In this document: positions 36,510 through 46,300 of the stretch, piece by piece
Layout of the letters: each line of letters opens with the position of its first letter
Position numbering within the stretch: position 1 is the first letter of the stretch
Assembly (NCBI GenBank): GCA_041751955.1
Contig: JBGSIB010000016.1
Coordinates: 33,982-97,981, forward strand
Reading direction: 5' to 3'
Length of the DNA: 64,000 nucleotides
Source of the DNA: UBA2040 sp041751955
Lineage (GTDB): Bacteria; Bacteroidota; Bacteroidia; Flavobacteriales_D; Crocinitomicaceae
Program-made: the position numbers and the translations under genes
The notes under the pieces: generated by a model
The model's database searches: none
Told to the model about the DNA's origin: nothing
What the model saw: the letters and a program-made list of their open reading frames with translations, nothing else

Positions 36510-37472
36510 ATGTTACAGTGGTTTACCGGAAATCGTCCTATAGTTTTGCTTCTTTTGCCTTTGATAATTGGGTTATTGGTTGCTTTGAATTTGTGGTCAG
36601 GCTACTACGAATATGCATCCATGACCAACTTGGGAATATGGGGAAGTGAATTTAAATTTCCGCAATGGCTGACGCTAACCATGGGTCCCTTGTTCGCTTT
36701 GGGAAATGCAATGTTATTGAATCTCCTCTTCAACAGAAATGATTTCATCGATCGAAATAGCTACATCACATCTTTAATCTATATCGCCTATTTCGCTTTT
36801 TATCATGCTTTTTATCAGCTTGACGGACTATCCATTTCTCATTTTCTATTGATCCTGGCTCTTTTTGAAATCTTTAAACTTGCTCAAAACGAATCTGGAA
36901 ATAAGGCCGTTTTTAACGCTGGTTTTTTAGCGGGATTGGCTTGTACTTTTCATCCTGCGGTTTTACTATTCTTCCCATTTTTGTATTTGATGGTAGTTGC
37001 GCTTCGTCCATTTTTATTGCGCGAATTTATTTTGTTGTGCGTGGGTTTCGGAATCCCCATCTTGTATGCTTTTATTTTCTCTTGGTTCCAAAACAATCCA
37101 ATGGATATGCGATTACTCAAAACTTCGACGAACTATAATAAAATTCAAATCGACTTCTTGGTAACGGCCGGATTGGTAATTTGTACTGTCATTGTAAGTT
37201 TTCTGGCCCTCAATCAACAAAGTCAAAAAACGTCCATTCGCGCTAAAAAACTGATGCGGGCGCTGGTTCTTTTTTCCGTTTTTAGTCTAGTTTTGGGTGG
37301 ACTCGATTATGTTTTCTTTAAGCAAATCGAACGTTTCAGCTTGTTATTTATTCCCATTAGCTTTTTTATGTCCTTCGGTTTATTGAACAAAAAATACCAA
37401 GGGTTCAGCAGCTTTTTGGTGTATTTGATCCTAATCTACAGTGTCGGAAAAATCTTTTTTGCCCATTCTTAG
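36510..37472 (+). CDS. DUF6427-like multi-pass membrane protein
   Basis: The protein has 320 residues and about nine membrane segments, starting IVLLLLPLIIGLLVAL and including FLAGLACTFHPAVLLFFPFLYLMVVALRPFLLREFI near 150-180. The HPAVLLFFPF and LRPFLLRE features match what I recall of the flavobacterial DUF6427 family. Function is unknown. A near-consensus -7 box (TATCTTCG) ends 5 bases before the ATG. It precedes purQ by 84 bases without an evident terminator. Confidence 0.75.
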   Translation: MLQWFTGNRPIVLLLLPLIIGLLVALNLWSGYYEYASMTNLGIWGSEFKFPQWLTLTMGPLFALGNAMLLNLLFNRNDFIDRNSYITSLIYIAYFAFYHAFYQLDGLSISHFLLILALFEIFKLAQNESGNKAVFNAGFLAGLACTFHPAVLLFFPFLYLMVVALRPFLLREFILLCVGFGIPILYAFIFSWFQNNPMDMRLLKTSTNYNKIQIDFLVTAGLVICTVIVSFLALNQQSQKTSIRAKKLMRALVLFSVFSLVLGGLDYVFFKQIERFSLLFIPISFFMSFGLLNKKYQGFSSFLVYLILIYSVGKIFFAHS

Positions 37473-37556
37473 GCTTTCTGGAAAACTTTCACGAACTCGT
37501 CGTTTTTTTCGACGTCAAAATGAGTAATTTTACAGCAACTTTACAAGCATAAAAAA

Positions 37557-38243
37557 ATGACATTTGGTGTTGTAACCTTTCCGGGTTCAAACTGCGACGA
37601 AGACATGGTCTACGTGCTAGAAACCCTTCTCAAACAAAAAGTTGAACGTCTTTGGCACAAGGATACTGACCTCAAAGGGGTTGATTTCGTCGTGCTTCCA
37701 GGAGGATTCTCCTACGGAGATTATCTTCGCTCCGGCGCAATTGCTAAACTTTCTCCTATCATGGGTTCGGTTATCGAACACGCAAAAGCGGGAAAATACG
37801 TAATGGGGATTTGCAATGGTTTTCAAATTTTAACCGAAGCTGGTCTTTTGGATGGTGCTTTGTTACACAATGATCAACAAAAGTTCATCTGTAAAAATGT
37901 TTATTTGAAAAAAGCGACAGACAATACGGCTATTACAAAAGGTTTATCTCCTGAAAAAAGCTATAAAATTCCTATTGCCCACGGCGAAGGTCGTTTTTAC
38001 GCAGACGATGCAACCATCAAAAAATTGACGGACAATCAGCAAGTTCTTTTCCAATATGTTGATGAAAACGGTGAAGTTTCAGACGAAGCGAATCCAAATG
38101 GCTCTATCAACAACATCGCTGGAATTTGCAACGAGGGTAGAAATGTCTTCGGAATGATGCCTCATCCAGAGCGAGCAGCTGACCGAGATTTGGCCAATGA
38201 AGATGGTCGCGCTTTTTTTGAATCTATTTTGAAATATTGTTAA
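37557..38243 (+). CDS. purQ: Phosphoribosylformylglycinamidine synthase, glutaminase subunit
   Basis: It supplies ammonia for the fourth step of purine synthesis. The protein has 228 residues. It shows FGVVTFPGSNCDEDM at 3-17, LPGGFSYGDYLRSG near 47, the nucleophile elbow GICNGFQIL (C86), and the catalytic His/Glu MMPHPERA near 201. Because it is a separate subunit, a purL of the small type must lie elsewhere. purD follows 4 bases later. Confidence 0.96.
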   Translation: MTFGVVTFPGSNCDEDMVYVLETLLKQKVERLWHKDTDLKGVDFVVLPGGFSYGDYLRSGAIAKLSPIMGSVIEHAKAGKYVMGICNGFQILTEAGLLDGALLHNDQQKFICKNVYLKKATDNTAITKGLSPEKSYKIPIAHGEGRFYADDATIKKLTDNQQVLFQYVDENGEVSDEANPNGSINNIAGICNEGRNVFGMMPHPERAADRDLANEDGRAFFESILKYC

Positions 38244-38247
38244 AATT

Positions 38248-39531
38248 ATGAAAGTACTACTATTGGGATCCGGTGGAAGAGAGCATGCTTTAGCATGGAA
38301 AATTGCACAAAGTTCCATTTTAGAAGCTTTGTTCATCGCACCAGGAAATGCTGGAACGCGAGCTCACGGACAAAATGTTTCTATTCAACCAACAGACTTC
38401 GATGCAGTTGGTGCTTTCGTTATTGAAAATGAAATTGACATGGTCGTTGTTGGTCCTGAAGATCCTTTGGTTCTTGGTATTCACGACTATTTTTTGGCCA
38501 ATCCAGCCTTGGCAAAAGTGGGTGTAATTGGTCCGCAAAAACAAGCTGCTCAACTAGAAGGAAGTAAAGATTTCGCCAAACAATTCATGGCTAGACACAA
38601 CATTCCTACAGCAAAATATGGCGCATTTACACGTGCTACTTTATCTGAAGGATTAAAGTTTTTGGATAAAATGAAATCTCCATACGTTCTAAAAGCAGAC
38701 GGGCTAGCCGCTGGAAAGGGCGTTTTGATTTTGGACGATTTGCAAGAAGCCAAATTAGAATTAACCGAAATGCTGCAAGGAAAATTTGGAGAAGCCAGTA
38801 AAACAGTGGTTATCGAACAATTTTTGAGCGGTATCGAATGTTCTGTTTTCGTTATTACGGATGGAGATTCCTATAAATTACTGCCAGAGGCAAAAGATTA
38901 CAAACGAATTGGTGAAGGCGATAAAGGTTTGAATACTGGTGGTATGGGAGCCGTTTCTCCTGTTCCTTTTGCAGATGCCGCCTTTATGGACAAAGTAAAA
39001 AATCAAGTTATCGTTCCAACGGTGAAAGGCTTGAGAACCGAAGGAATTCCTTACAAAGGATTTATTTTCTTTGGATTAATTAGTGTAAAAGGCGAACCAT
39101 TTGTGATTGAATATAATTGCCGAATGGGTGATCCTGAAACGGAAGTGGTTATTCCTCGTTTGAAATCCGACATCCTTGATTTATTCGAAGGTGTTCAATC
39201 AAATACACTATCGGAACGTGATGTGCAATTCGATGAAAGATGCGCTGCTACCGTAATGATGGTTTCGGGAGGATATCCAGATGCTTATGAAAAAGGGAAA
39301 CAGATTTATGGTTTGAACGCTATTGCCAATTCCATTGTTTTTCATGCAGGAACTAAAGCTGACGGCCCTGCAGTGACTTCGGCTGGAGGTCGTGTATTGG
39401 CAGTTACTTCCTACGGAAAGAATTTGGAAGCAGCTTTGGAAAAATCCTACGATTCCATTCGTCAAATTGATTTTGAAAAATCGTACTATCGCCAAGACAT
39501 TGGTTTCGACGTAATTGATGGCAAAAAATGA
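38248..39531 (+). CDS. purD: Phosphoribosylamine-glycine ligase
   Basis: It joins phosphoribosylamine to glycine, the second purine step. The protein has 427 residues. It shows the family start MKVLLLGSGGREHALAWK, ATP-grasp segments YVLKADGLAAGKGVLIL near 150 and VVIEQFLSGIECSVFVITDG, and the signature EYNCRMGDPETEVVIPRL near 290. It is the second gene of the purQ-purD run and is followed 20 bases later by the CNNM gene. Confidence 0.97.
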   Translation: MKVLLLGSGGREHALAWKIAQSSILEALFIAPGNAGTRAHGQNVSIQPTDFDAVGAFVIENEIDMVVVGPEDPLVLGIHDYFLANPALAKVGVIGPQKQAAQLEGSKDFAKQFMARHNIPTAKYGAFTRATLSEGLKFLDKMKSPYVLKADGLAAGKGVLILDDLQEAKLELTEMLQGKFGEASKTVVIEQFLSGIECSVFVITDGDSYKLLPEAKDYKRIGEGDKGLNTGGMGAVSPVPFADAAFMDKVKNQVIVPTVKGLRTEGIPYKGFIFFGLISVKGEPFVIEYNCRMGDPETEVVIPRLKSDILDLFEGVQSNTLSERDVQFDERCAATVMMVSGGYPDAYEKGKQIYGLNAIANSIVFHAGTKADGPAVTSAGGRVLAVTSYGKNLEAALEKSYDSIRQIDFEKSYYRQDIGFDVIDGKK

Positions 39532-39551
39532 TTATCTTCATCCATATATAA

Positions 39552-40805
39552 ATGGACACCTCGTTTCTGATTATTGTTTTTACTTTGCTATTCTCTGCCT
39601 TCTTTTCAGGCATGGAAATCGCATTTATTTCTTCCAACCGATTGAAGGTAGAACTCGATCGCTCAAAAGGATCCATCGTAGGTAGAATTTTAGGTAATTT
39701 CTACAAACAAGAATCTCGTTTCATTGCCATGTTGCTGTTGGGCAACAACTTTGTATTGGTGCTTTTTGGTATCTACGCAGCCATGATTCTTAATCCTATT
39801 TTGTCTTCTTGGGGCATCCGTGAAGCAGGCTTGATATTACTTCTTCAAACTATCATTTCTACTATTTTGGTGCTGATTTTAGCAGAATTTTTGCCAAAAG
39901 CTTTGGTTCAAATTAATCCTAATTATTTCTTGCGTGCGGCCGCAGTGCCCATGTATCTTATTTATTGGATATTGTACATTCCAACTGAAATCATTCTTTT
40001 CCTCAGCAACATTTTCCTGCGCCTCTTGAAAACGGAGGGGGACACGGAGGAAAAGGTTTTTTCAAAAGTTGACTTGGAACATTATGTTCAAGACCTCAAT
40101 GAACGCATTAAGGAAGAGGAAGATTTTGGTAACGAAATGCAAATCCTGCAAAATGCCTTGGACTTTTCCAGCTTGAAAGCACGTGATTGCATGATCCCAC
40201 GAACGGAAATTATCGCCATTAATGTTGAAAAAGAAATTGATGTATTACACAAGCTTTTTGTTAAAACGGGCTTGTCAAAAATCCTAGTTTACCGCGATTC
40301 TATTGACAATATCATAGGGTATGTCCATTCTTACGAAATGTTTAAAATGCCGACGAGTATCAAACAAATTCTCATGCCTTTGGCTTTTGTTCCCGAAGCC
40401 ATTCCCGGAAAGGAATTATTGGAATTGTTTACACAGCAGGCTGGTAATATTGCCGTTGTTGTTGACGAATACGGCGGAACATCAGGTATCATTACGATTG
40501 AAGATGTCATCGAAGAAATCTTTGGAGAAATTGAAGATGAACACGATACAGAAGATTGGATAGAAGAGGAAATAGGCGAAAATGAATGGCGTTTTTCCGC
40601 ACGTGCCGATATCGATCATTTGAATGATAACTACCATGTCGGTATTCCTGATTCAGATGAATATGACACATTAGGCGGTTTGATTATTCATCATCTGGAA
40701 TCCATACCCGAACCAGGCGTCGTACTTGAATTGGACAAGTTCTTTTTTACAATTGAAGCCGGAAGCGATAGAAGAATTGAAATCGTTAGAATCAATAAAA
40801 AATGA
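39552..40805 (+). CDS. CNNM/CorC-type membrane protein (hemolysin family)
   Basis: The protein has 417 residues: an N-terminal CNNM (DUF21) domain with four hydrophobic segments and the ESRFIAMLLLGNNFVLVL and LAEFLPKALVQINPN motifs, two CBS domains (about 205-325; MIPRTEIIAINVEK, VVVDEYGGTSGIITIEDVIEEIFGEI), and a C-terminal CorC/HlyC domain (YDTLGGLIIHHLESIPEPG). These proteins are linked to magnesium or cobalt export. GldE has the same layout, but gldD is absent nearby, so I do not call it gldE. It overlaps the next gene by ATGA. Confidence 0.9.
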   Translation: MDTSFLIIVFTLLFSAFFSGMEIAFISSNRLKVELDRSKGSIVGRILGNFYKQESRFIAMLLLGNNFVLVLFGIYAAMILNPILSSWGIREAGLILLLQTIISTILVLILAEFLPKALVQINPNYFLRAAAVPMYLIYWILYIPTEIILFLSNIFLRLLKTEGDTEEKVFSKVDLEHYVQDLNERIKEEEDFGNEMQILQNALDFSSLKARDCMIPRTEIIAINVEKEIDVLHKLFVKTGLSKILVYRDSIDNIIGYVHSYEMFKMPTSIKQILMPLAFVPEAIPGKELLELFTQQAGNIAVVVDEYGGTSGIITIEDVIEEIFGEIEDEHDTEDWIEEEIGENEWRFSARADIDHLNDNYHVGIPDSDEYDTLGGLIIHHLESIPEPGVVLELDKFFFTIEAGSDRRIEIVRINKK

Positions 40806-41656
40806 TGCGTCTTTTTATTTTCTTGCTTCTTACTGTATCCTGCACTGCTCAAACGGAAGTCGGTTCGCTTTCCAAAGAACTTAAAGAAATTTCAGGCCTG
40901 GTTTTCATCAGCGATGACTTGATGGTGGGAATCAACGATGGTGGAAATGATGCAAAATTATACTTTATCAATCTCAAAGGGGAAATAACGCGTGAAGTAG
41001 GCGTTAAAGATGCTGAAAATGTAGATTGGGAAGACATTGCGTTTGATGGAAAAGACAACATATATATTGGCGATTTTGGCAATAATCAAAACAAACGTGA
41101 AGACCTTTGCATTTATGTCGTTTCTTTAAAAGAGGCGCAAAAGGAAAAAAAGGTGTCTTCCAAAAAGTTGAATTTCGCGTATTCCAATCAAACCAGTTTT
41201 CCACCAAAAGACAAAAATCTACACTTTGATTGCGAAGCCATGGCCTATTACAATGACTCGCTCTATCTTTTTACAAAGTGCCGAACAGAACCTTTTGATG
41301 GCATGAGCTATGTTTATTCGATAGATCCGAAGGACAAAAAGCAAAAAGCAAAATATATAGGAAAACTTTATGTCGGGAGTGTTGGCTGGTGGCAGGATGG
41401 TATCACAGGGGTTGATATTCAGGGTGATATCTGTTATTTGTTGACCTACAACCGTTTGATGAAATACAAAATTGTTGATCAAAAATTAGAATTCATCCAA
41501 TGGACGTACCTTACACCCATTACCCAAAAAGAGAGCGTCGCAGTTAATTCAAAAGGTGAAATTTATGTCGCAGATGAAGAGGCGACAGGTCTCGGCGGAG
41601 GCTTTTTGTACAAGGTTGTTTTTCTCGCTAAAAAGTCGAACAAAAAGAAAAAATGA
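40802..41656 (+). CDS. Exported protein, predicted beta-propeller-like, unknown function
   Basis: The protein has 284 residues. A short signal (FIFLLLTVSCTAQ) may be a lipoprotein signal or cleave after AQ. Repeated blades such as ISGLVFISDDLMVGINDGGND, DWEDIAFDGKDNIYIGDFGNNQN, DCEAMAYYNDSLYLFTK and ESVAVNSKGEIYVADEEATG resemble the SdiA-regulated or esterase-like propeller repeats. The tail is Lys-rich. It sits in a run of genes overlapping by ATGA at both ends, so coexpression is certain in practice, although its link to tRNA modification or metal export is unclear. Confidence 0.78.
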   Translation: MMRLFIFLLLTVSCTAQTEVGSLSKELKEISGLVFISDDLMVGINDGGNDAKLYFINLKGEITREVGVKDAENVDWEDIAFDGKDNIYIGDFGNNQNKREDLCIYVVSLKEAQKEKKVSSKKLNFAYSNQTSFPPKDKNLHFDCEAMAYYNDSLYLFTKCRTEPFDGMSYVYSIDPKDKKQKAKYIGKLYVGSVGWWQDGITGVDIQGDICYLLTYNRLMKYKIVDQKLEFIQWTYLTPITQKESVAVNSKGEIYVADEEATGLGGGFLYKVVFLAKKSNKKKK

Positions 41657-42312
41657 TAGACCTTCAAAAATACAATGCGGTCATTTTTGACATGGACGGC
41701 GTTCTGATTGACTCCGAACCGCTCTGGAAAATTGGCATGCAAAAGGTTTTCGATTCTTTGGGTTGTAACTTGACTAAAAAAGATTTTCAACAAACTGTAG
41801 GCCTGCGAATAGACGAAGTCATTGCTTATTGGTACACTGTTTCACCATGGAAAGGATATTCCTTGAAAGAAGTCGAAACGCAAATCATGAGCGAAATGGT
41901 TGGTTTGATTCATGAAAATGGCAAACCGCTGCCCGGTGTTGTGGATACAATTCAGTTTCTTCGTGAAAAAGGGATGAAAATCGGCTTGGGAACCTCGTCT
42001 TTTACGGTTTTAATTGAAGCGGTTCTCAATACTTTGAAATTGACCGAAGCCTTTGATTTTGTTCACTCAGCAGAATCAGAAGATTATGGAAAACCTCATC
42101 CAGCGGTCTATTTGACTGTAGCTAAAAATCTCGATGTTAATCCCGTGGACTGTTTGGTCATTGAAGATTCTTTGACCGGTATCATCGCTGGTAAAGCTGC
42201 ACGTATGACCGTTGTTGCCATCCCAGAAAAAACACATGAACCCAATCCAAAAATAAGTTTAGCGGATTACGAATTTGAAGACATGGAGTGCTTCCTTCAA
42301 GCTATACAATGA
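41653..42312 (+). CDS. HAD-superfamily sugar phosphatase (HxpB/YniC-like)
   Basis: The protein has 219 residues. It shows HAD motif I FDMDGVLIDSEPLWK (D13, D15), the class IA helical cap, motif II LGTSSF, motif III Lys in EDYGKPHPAVYL, and motif IV VIEDSLTGIIAGKAA. The sequence DGVLIDSEPLW is typical of hexitol and 2-deoxyglucose-6-phosphate phosphatases, so a sugar-phosphate substrate is likely. It overlaps both neighbours by ATGA. Confidence 0.92.
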   Translation: MIDLQKYNAVIFDMDGVLIDSEPLWKIGMQKVFDSLGCNLTKKDFQQTVGLRIDEVIAYWYTVSPWKGYSLKEVETQIMSEMVGLIHENGKPLPGVVDTIQFLREKGMKIGLGTSSFTVLIEAVLNTLKLTEAFDFVHSAESEDYGKPHPAVYLTVAKNLDVNPVDCLVIEDSLTGIIAGKAARMTVVAIPEKTHEPNPKISLADYEFEDMECFLQAIQ

Positions 42313-43100
42313 AACGCTTTTTTCTCCATCTTAGTTACGACGGAACGCGCTACAGAGGTTGGCAAAGGCAAACTGGCGTCTTAAGTGTTCAAGAAATAAT
42401 CGAAAGCGCTATTTCTAAAATTTTCAAAGAAGAAATTACCGTTTATGGTTGCGGTAGAACAGATGCTTTGGTGCACGCCAGTCAGTACTTTGCTCAATTT
42501 GAAACCCAACAAACCTGGGATTTTGACTTGCTTTTTCGCTTGAATAAAGTATTACCCGACGATATTAGCATACACGATATTATTCCAGTTGGGGAAACAG
42601 ACCACGCTCGTTTCCATGCCACAGAAAGACGCTACCAATATTTTCTACACACGAAAAAAATGGCGCATTTGGCAACGCGTTCCGCATTGTACATGCAGGA
42701 GCCTCTCGATTTTGATCGTATGAAAGCAGCTGTAGAGTTATTGCCAAATTATTCAGATTTTATTGGTTTTTGCAAGACACCCGATGCGCACCCTTCCACC
42801 CTTTGTGCGATAAAAAAAGTATCCTTTTCAAGCAATTCCGACCAAACACAGTTTTGTTTTGAAATCACCGCTAACCGTTTTTTACGCGGAATGATTCGAA
42901 ACATCATGGCGAGAGTTATCCTCGTTGGAAATGGCGAATTATCCCTAGAGGATTTTGAAAAAGTGCTGAAAAATGAACATTCCGACGATCAATTACCGAT
43001 TGCAGCGCCACCGCAGGGATTGTATTTGTCAAAGATTGTTTATCCTTTTTTGAGGTTGGAGCCGGTTTTTGATGCGAGGAAAACCCATTTTTCCGATTAA
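42309..43100 (+). CDS. truA: tRNA pseudouridine synthase A
   Basis: It converts U38-40 of tRNA anticodon stems to pseudouridine. The start is the ATG overlapping the phosphatase stop, giving 263 residues that begin MKRFFLHLSYDGTRYRGWQRQ. The catalytic Asp is D52 in YGCGRTDALVHA. The second half has NRFLRGMIRNIMARVILVGNG. A longer in-frame reading from 42288 lies inside the phosphatase gene and is not needed. Confidence 0.96.
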   Translation: MKRFFLHLSYDGTRYRGWQRQTGVLSVQEIIESAISKIFKEEITVYGCGRTDALVHASQYFAQFETQQTWDFDLLFRLNKVLPDDISIHDIIPVGETDHARFHATERRYQYFLHTKKMAHLATRSALYMQEPLDFDRMKAAVELLPNYSDFIGFCKTPDAHPSTLCAIKKVSFSSNSDQTQFCFEITANRFLRGMIRNIMARVILVGNGELSLEDFEKVLKNEHSDDQLPIAAPPQGLYLSKIVYPFLRLEPVFDARKTHFSD

Positions 43101-43305
43101 ATTTACTAAATTATCTCAACCTGTGATTAGCACAAAATTTGTTTCAGGTTCAATATATTAAGCCAAAATACAAGTTTACTCCATTTGGATTTTGAATAGC
43201 AAATGTTAAGTCACAGTTTTTAATCACCTCTATATTTTGAATATCAAGGACTTTCAAAGATTACTTTATCCTGGACGAAAATTAAATTTTGAAAAATCAT
43301 TTTTT

Positions 43306-43313
43306 TAGTTTTG
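43306..43313 (+). promoter_or_regulatory. -7 box TAGTTTTG upstream of interrupted secreted gene
   Basis: It is an exact TAnnTTTG match, leaving a leader of about 50 bases that contains the hairpin GGAC-GAAA-GTCC (43328-43339). The rest of the 266-base gap after truA shows only AT-rich sequence. Confidence 0.4.
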
Positions 43314-43366
43314 ATTTGTATGGTTGAGGACGAAAGTCCAGATTACTAACTTAAACTTATGAAACG

Positions 43367-46300
43367 ATGAAAAAAACAAAATTCATTTTCGCTTTTGCTT
43401 TGATCACTATTTTTTCAGGGCTAAACTTTGCGCAAGTAACAAATCCACCACCTGTATTGCACAGGGAAATCACATGGGCATCGCAAACACCCGAGGGGCC
43501 TGCTGTTTTTGAAGCAGTGAATCTTTTTGTTGGAGAAGACGAACCAACGAATCAAACAGAGAGTGGAGAAGATTGGTGGTACGATACGAAACCAATTTAC
43601 GAAAACTCTATACACACAGGTTATATTGTTGTCGGTTTTACGACTTACAAGAATATGTACTTTTCCGAACACCAACTGAGCCCACCAGGTTTTGAAAATT
43701 TCATGCTAGCACCTTTGGTAAAAGGAAGCGAAGGAGGGAATACAGATGATTGCCCTCGCTTACTTAGCAATGGAGAAACAATTTCTCAGTATCGACAAGT
43801 AATCGCACGATTTGATTTGAAAGGCCGAATGGTGTGGTGTAAACCTCTCAATTACGGATTATCCCTAAACAGTGTGATTCAGCATCCAACAAATGGAACC
43901 TTCTATGCAATCGGTGAAACAACTTCGGCATATAAGTATGGCGACGTTCCGCAAAAGTATTTGTATAATCCTACACAAGGAGCTGCAAATCAACCTTTAG
44001 TGGATAAAATTAACCCTGTTGATATTAATGACCCAGCAGATGCGGTTAAATATCGCAAACCTCGAATTTTATTGTATCATTTTGATGTAGATGGTACAGT
44101 TTTGTGGTCGAATTTATATGGTTCAAAAGATATATATGACTTATCTGGTCCAACAGATCCAAATTTACTGAACAATTCAAACACACTGAAAGATATGCAA
44201 ATTGATGGGGCCGATTTAGCATTGAATGTTACGGGAACAGAACTAATTATTTTAGGCTAGTATGAGGACAAATCAAACGGTGGAAATCCGAATAAAGAGA
44301 TTTTTTTAGCAAGAATAGACGCTTCAACAGGCTATCTTCTGCAAAAACAACTATATTCTGATAGTTACAGTAATTATACAAAAGCCATCAGTTGCATTGG
44401 CGGCAGTTGTGTTATTGTCGGAGGTAGAGATAAACCAAATCAGTCTTTAAATGATGGTTTTGTTTACAAGATTAATGCTTCAGATTTATCAATTGACAAT
44501 ACGGTTTCTTGGCCAACAAACCCTATGTATTATAGTACCAACGGCTATACTAATGCCTCGTCTTTATTTGATGTTGAACTGGAATCCAGTGGTTCTGTTG
44601 TGGTTACTAGTTTTAGTTCTATAAATGGAATAGGTTTATATGGAAGCACATTCAATAAAGGCAATGGACATATTGGACGAATTGATTTACAAGGTAATTT
44701 AACTACCACTCCAATTGGGATCATAGAGGCTTATGACTTGCGACTTGGGCTTACAAAAGCGACAAATAATAGATTTGCTGTAGTAACGAGTGTTAGAGGT
44801 CAAAATGAAAATTATACAATTGGCGCAAATTTTACTGCCTTGCAAACATATTCCAATTCCATTTCAACTTCCTCATGCGTTAACAATGGTCTAATTCCGG
44901 TGGAGCCATACTGGAACACGGATACCTACGTTGCAAAATTCGATCAAAACCTGAGCAAATTATGGGAAACTTCATTTGATTCTGATGATAACGCTCCAAA
45001 AACTGTACCTGGTGATCTAAAAAAACAGGAGTGTATGTACCGCATAGCAGAAGCGGCGGATGGAAAACTGTTTGTTGTCGGTAATTCATCGCACAATGCG
45101 GACGATTATTACGCTGCACTAATTGAATCAGATTGTCAGCAATATATCACTTATAATTATCCAGCCATAACAGCTCCTGTATCGTTTGAAACTGTGATTC
45201 AAAACAATACAACAACTGATTGGACAACCAACCTACAAGTAAAAGGTATTGTGAGAATAAAAGCTGGTGCTGTGCTTAACATTTCAAACGCCACAATAGA
45301 AATGGCGAATTCCGAAACGGTTGGTATGCCTACAAAATTCATTGTGGAGCCAGGTGGACTTTTGAATGTTTCAAATTCTACTCTAACCTGCATTCAATCT
45401 TGCGGAAAACAATTTTGGGACGGCATTGTAGTGCTTGGCGATAATTCTGTGAGTCAAAGCTCTGGAGGTCAAGGTAAAGTTGTCTTATTAAACTCAACAA
45501 TCGAATATGCGAAAGAAGCAATTATTCCGGGAGATTATCATGATTTCACTAAAAATGGAGCTATTATTAATGCTACGGGTTCTATTTTCAGAAACAACAA
45601 CCGTTCAGTTCAATACTTACCGTATCAGAATATTGTCAATTCATCGGGAACAGAATCCAACAATATAGGATTCTTTGATAATTGTTCATTCTTATGGGAT
45701 GATGATTTCTTAAAAGATGCGCCGCAACCTGCTATTACCATGTGGGGCGTAAAAGGGATTAACATACGCGGATGTAATTTTGAAGATGAAAGAGTAAATA
45801 CCACTTTGTTGACAAATAGAGCACGAGGAATTTTTACAATAGACGCGGGCTATACAGTTCGAGGAAAAGGCATTGGCAGTCCGCCCAATCATGATTATTT
45901 CTTAGCCACAGGTTATGATGTAGGTGAATTCATTAATCTCTACCGAGGAATTGAGAACTTGCAAGCTGGCTCCTTGAAACCCTTTGTAGTAGACCATGTG
46001 CGTTTTAATGATTGCCATGAAGGCATCATTGTTTCGGGTACGGACAAGCCTTTTATTTTCAGAAATGAGTTCAACTATACTTCCAACTCCCTGTTGCCTT
46101 TATTCAAACGAAGAGAACTTTCTATTTTGGGTGCTACGGGTTATCAAGTTGAAGGAAACCTATTTAAAAACGAAAACGGCGAGTTCACTTACGGCGCCAG
46201 TATTGACAATTCGGGAATTGAAGAAAATCTGATACGTAAAAACAAATTTTTTGACCTTAGATATGGGAATTATGCACAGAGAAGAAACAGAGATGCCAAT

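Noticed and set aside
39552..40805. Calling the CNNM/CorC gene gldE
   Set aside because: The domain layout fits, but gldD is not adjacent and I see no feature that separates GldE from other CNNM/CorC proteins.
43320..43350. RNase P RNA-like string GAGGACGAAAGTCC
   Set aside because: It differs from the conserved GAGGAAAGTCCGGGC core, and no partner helices of RNase P RNA are seen nearby.
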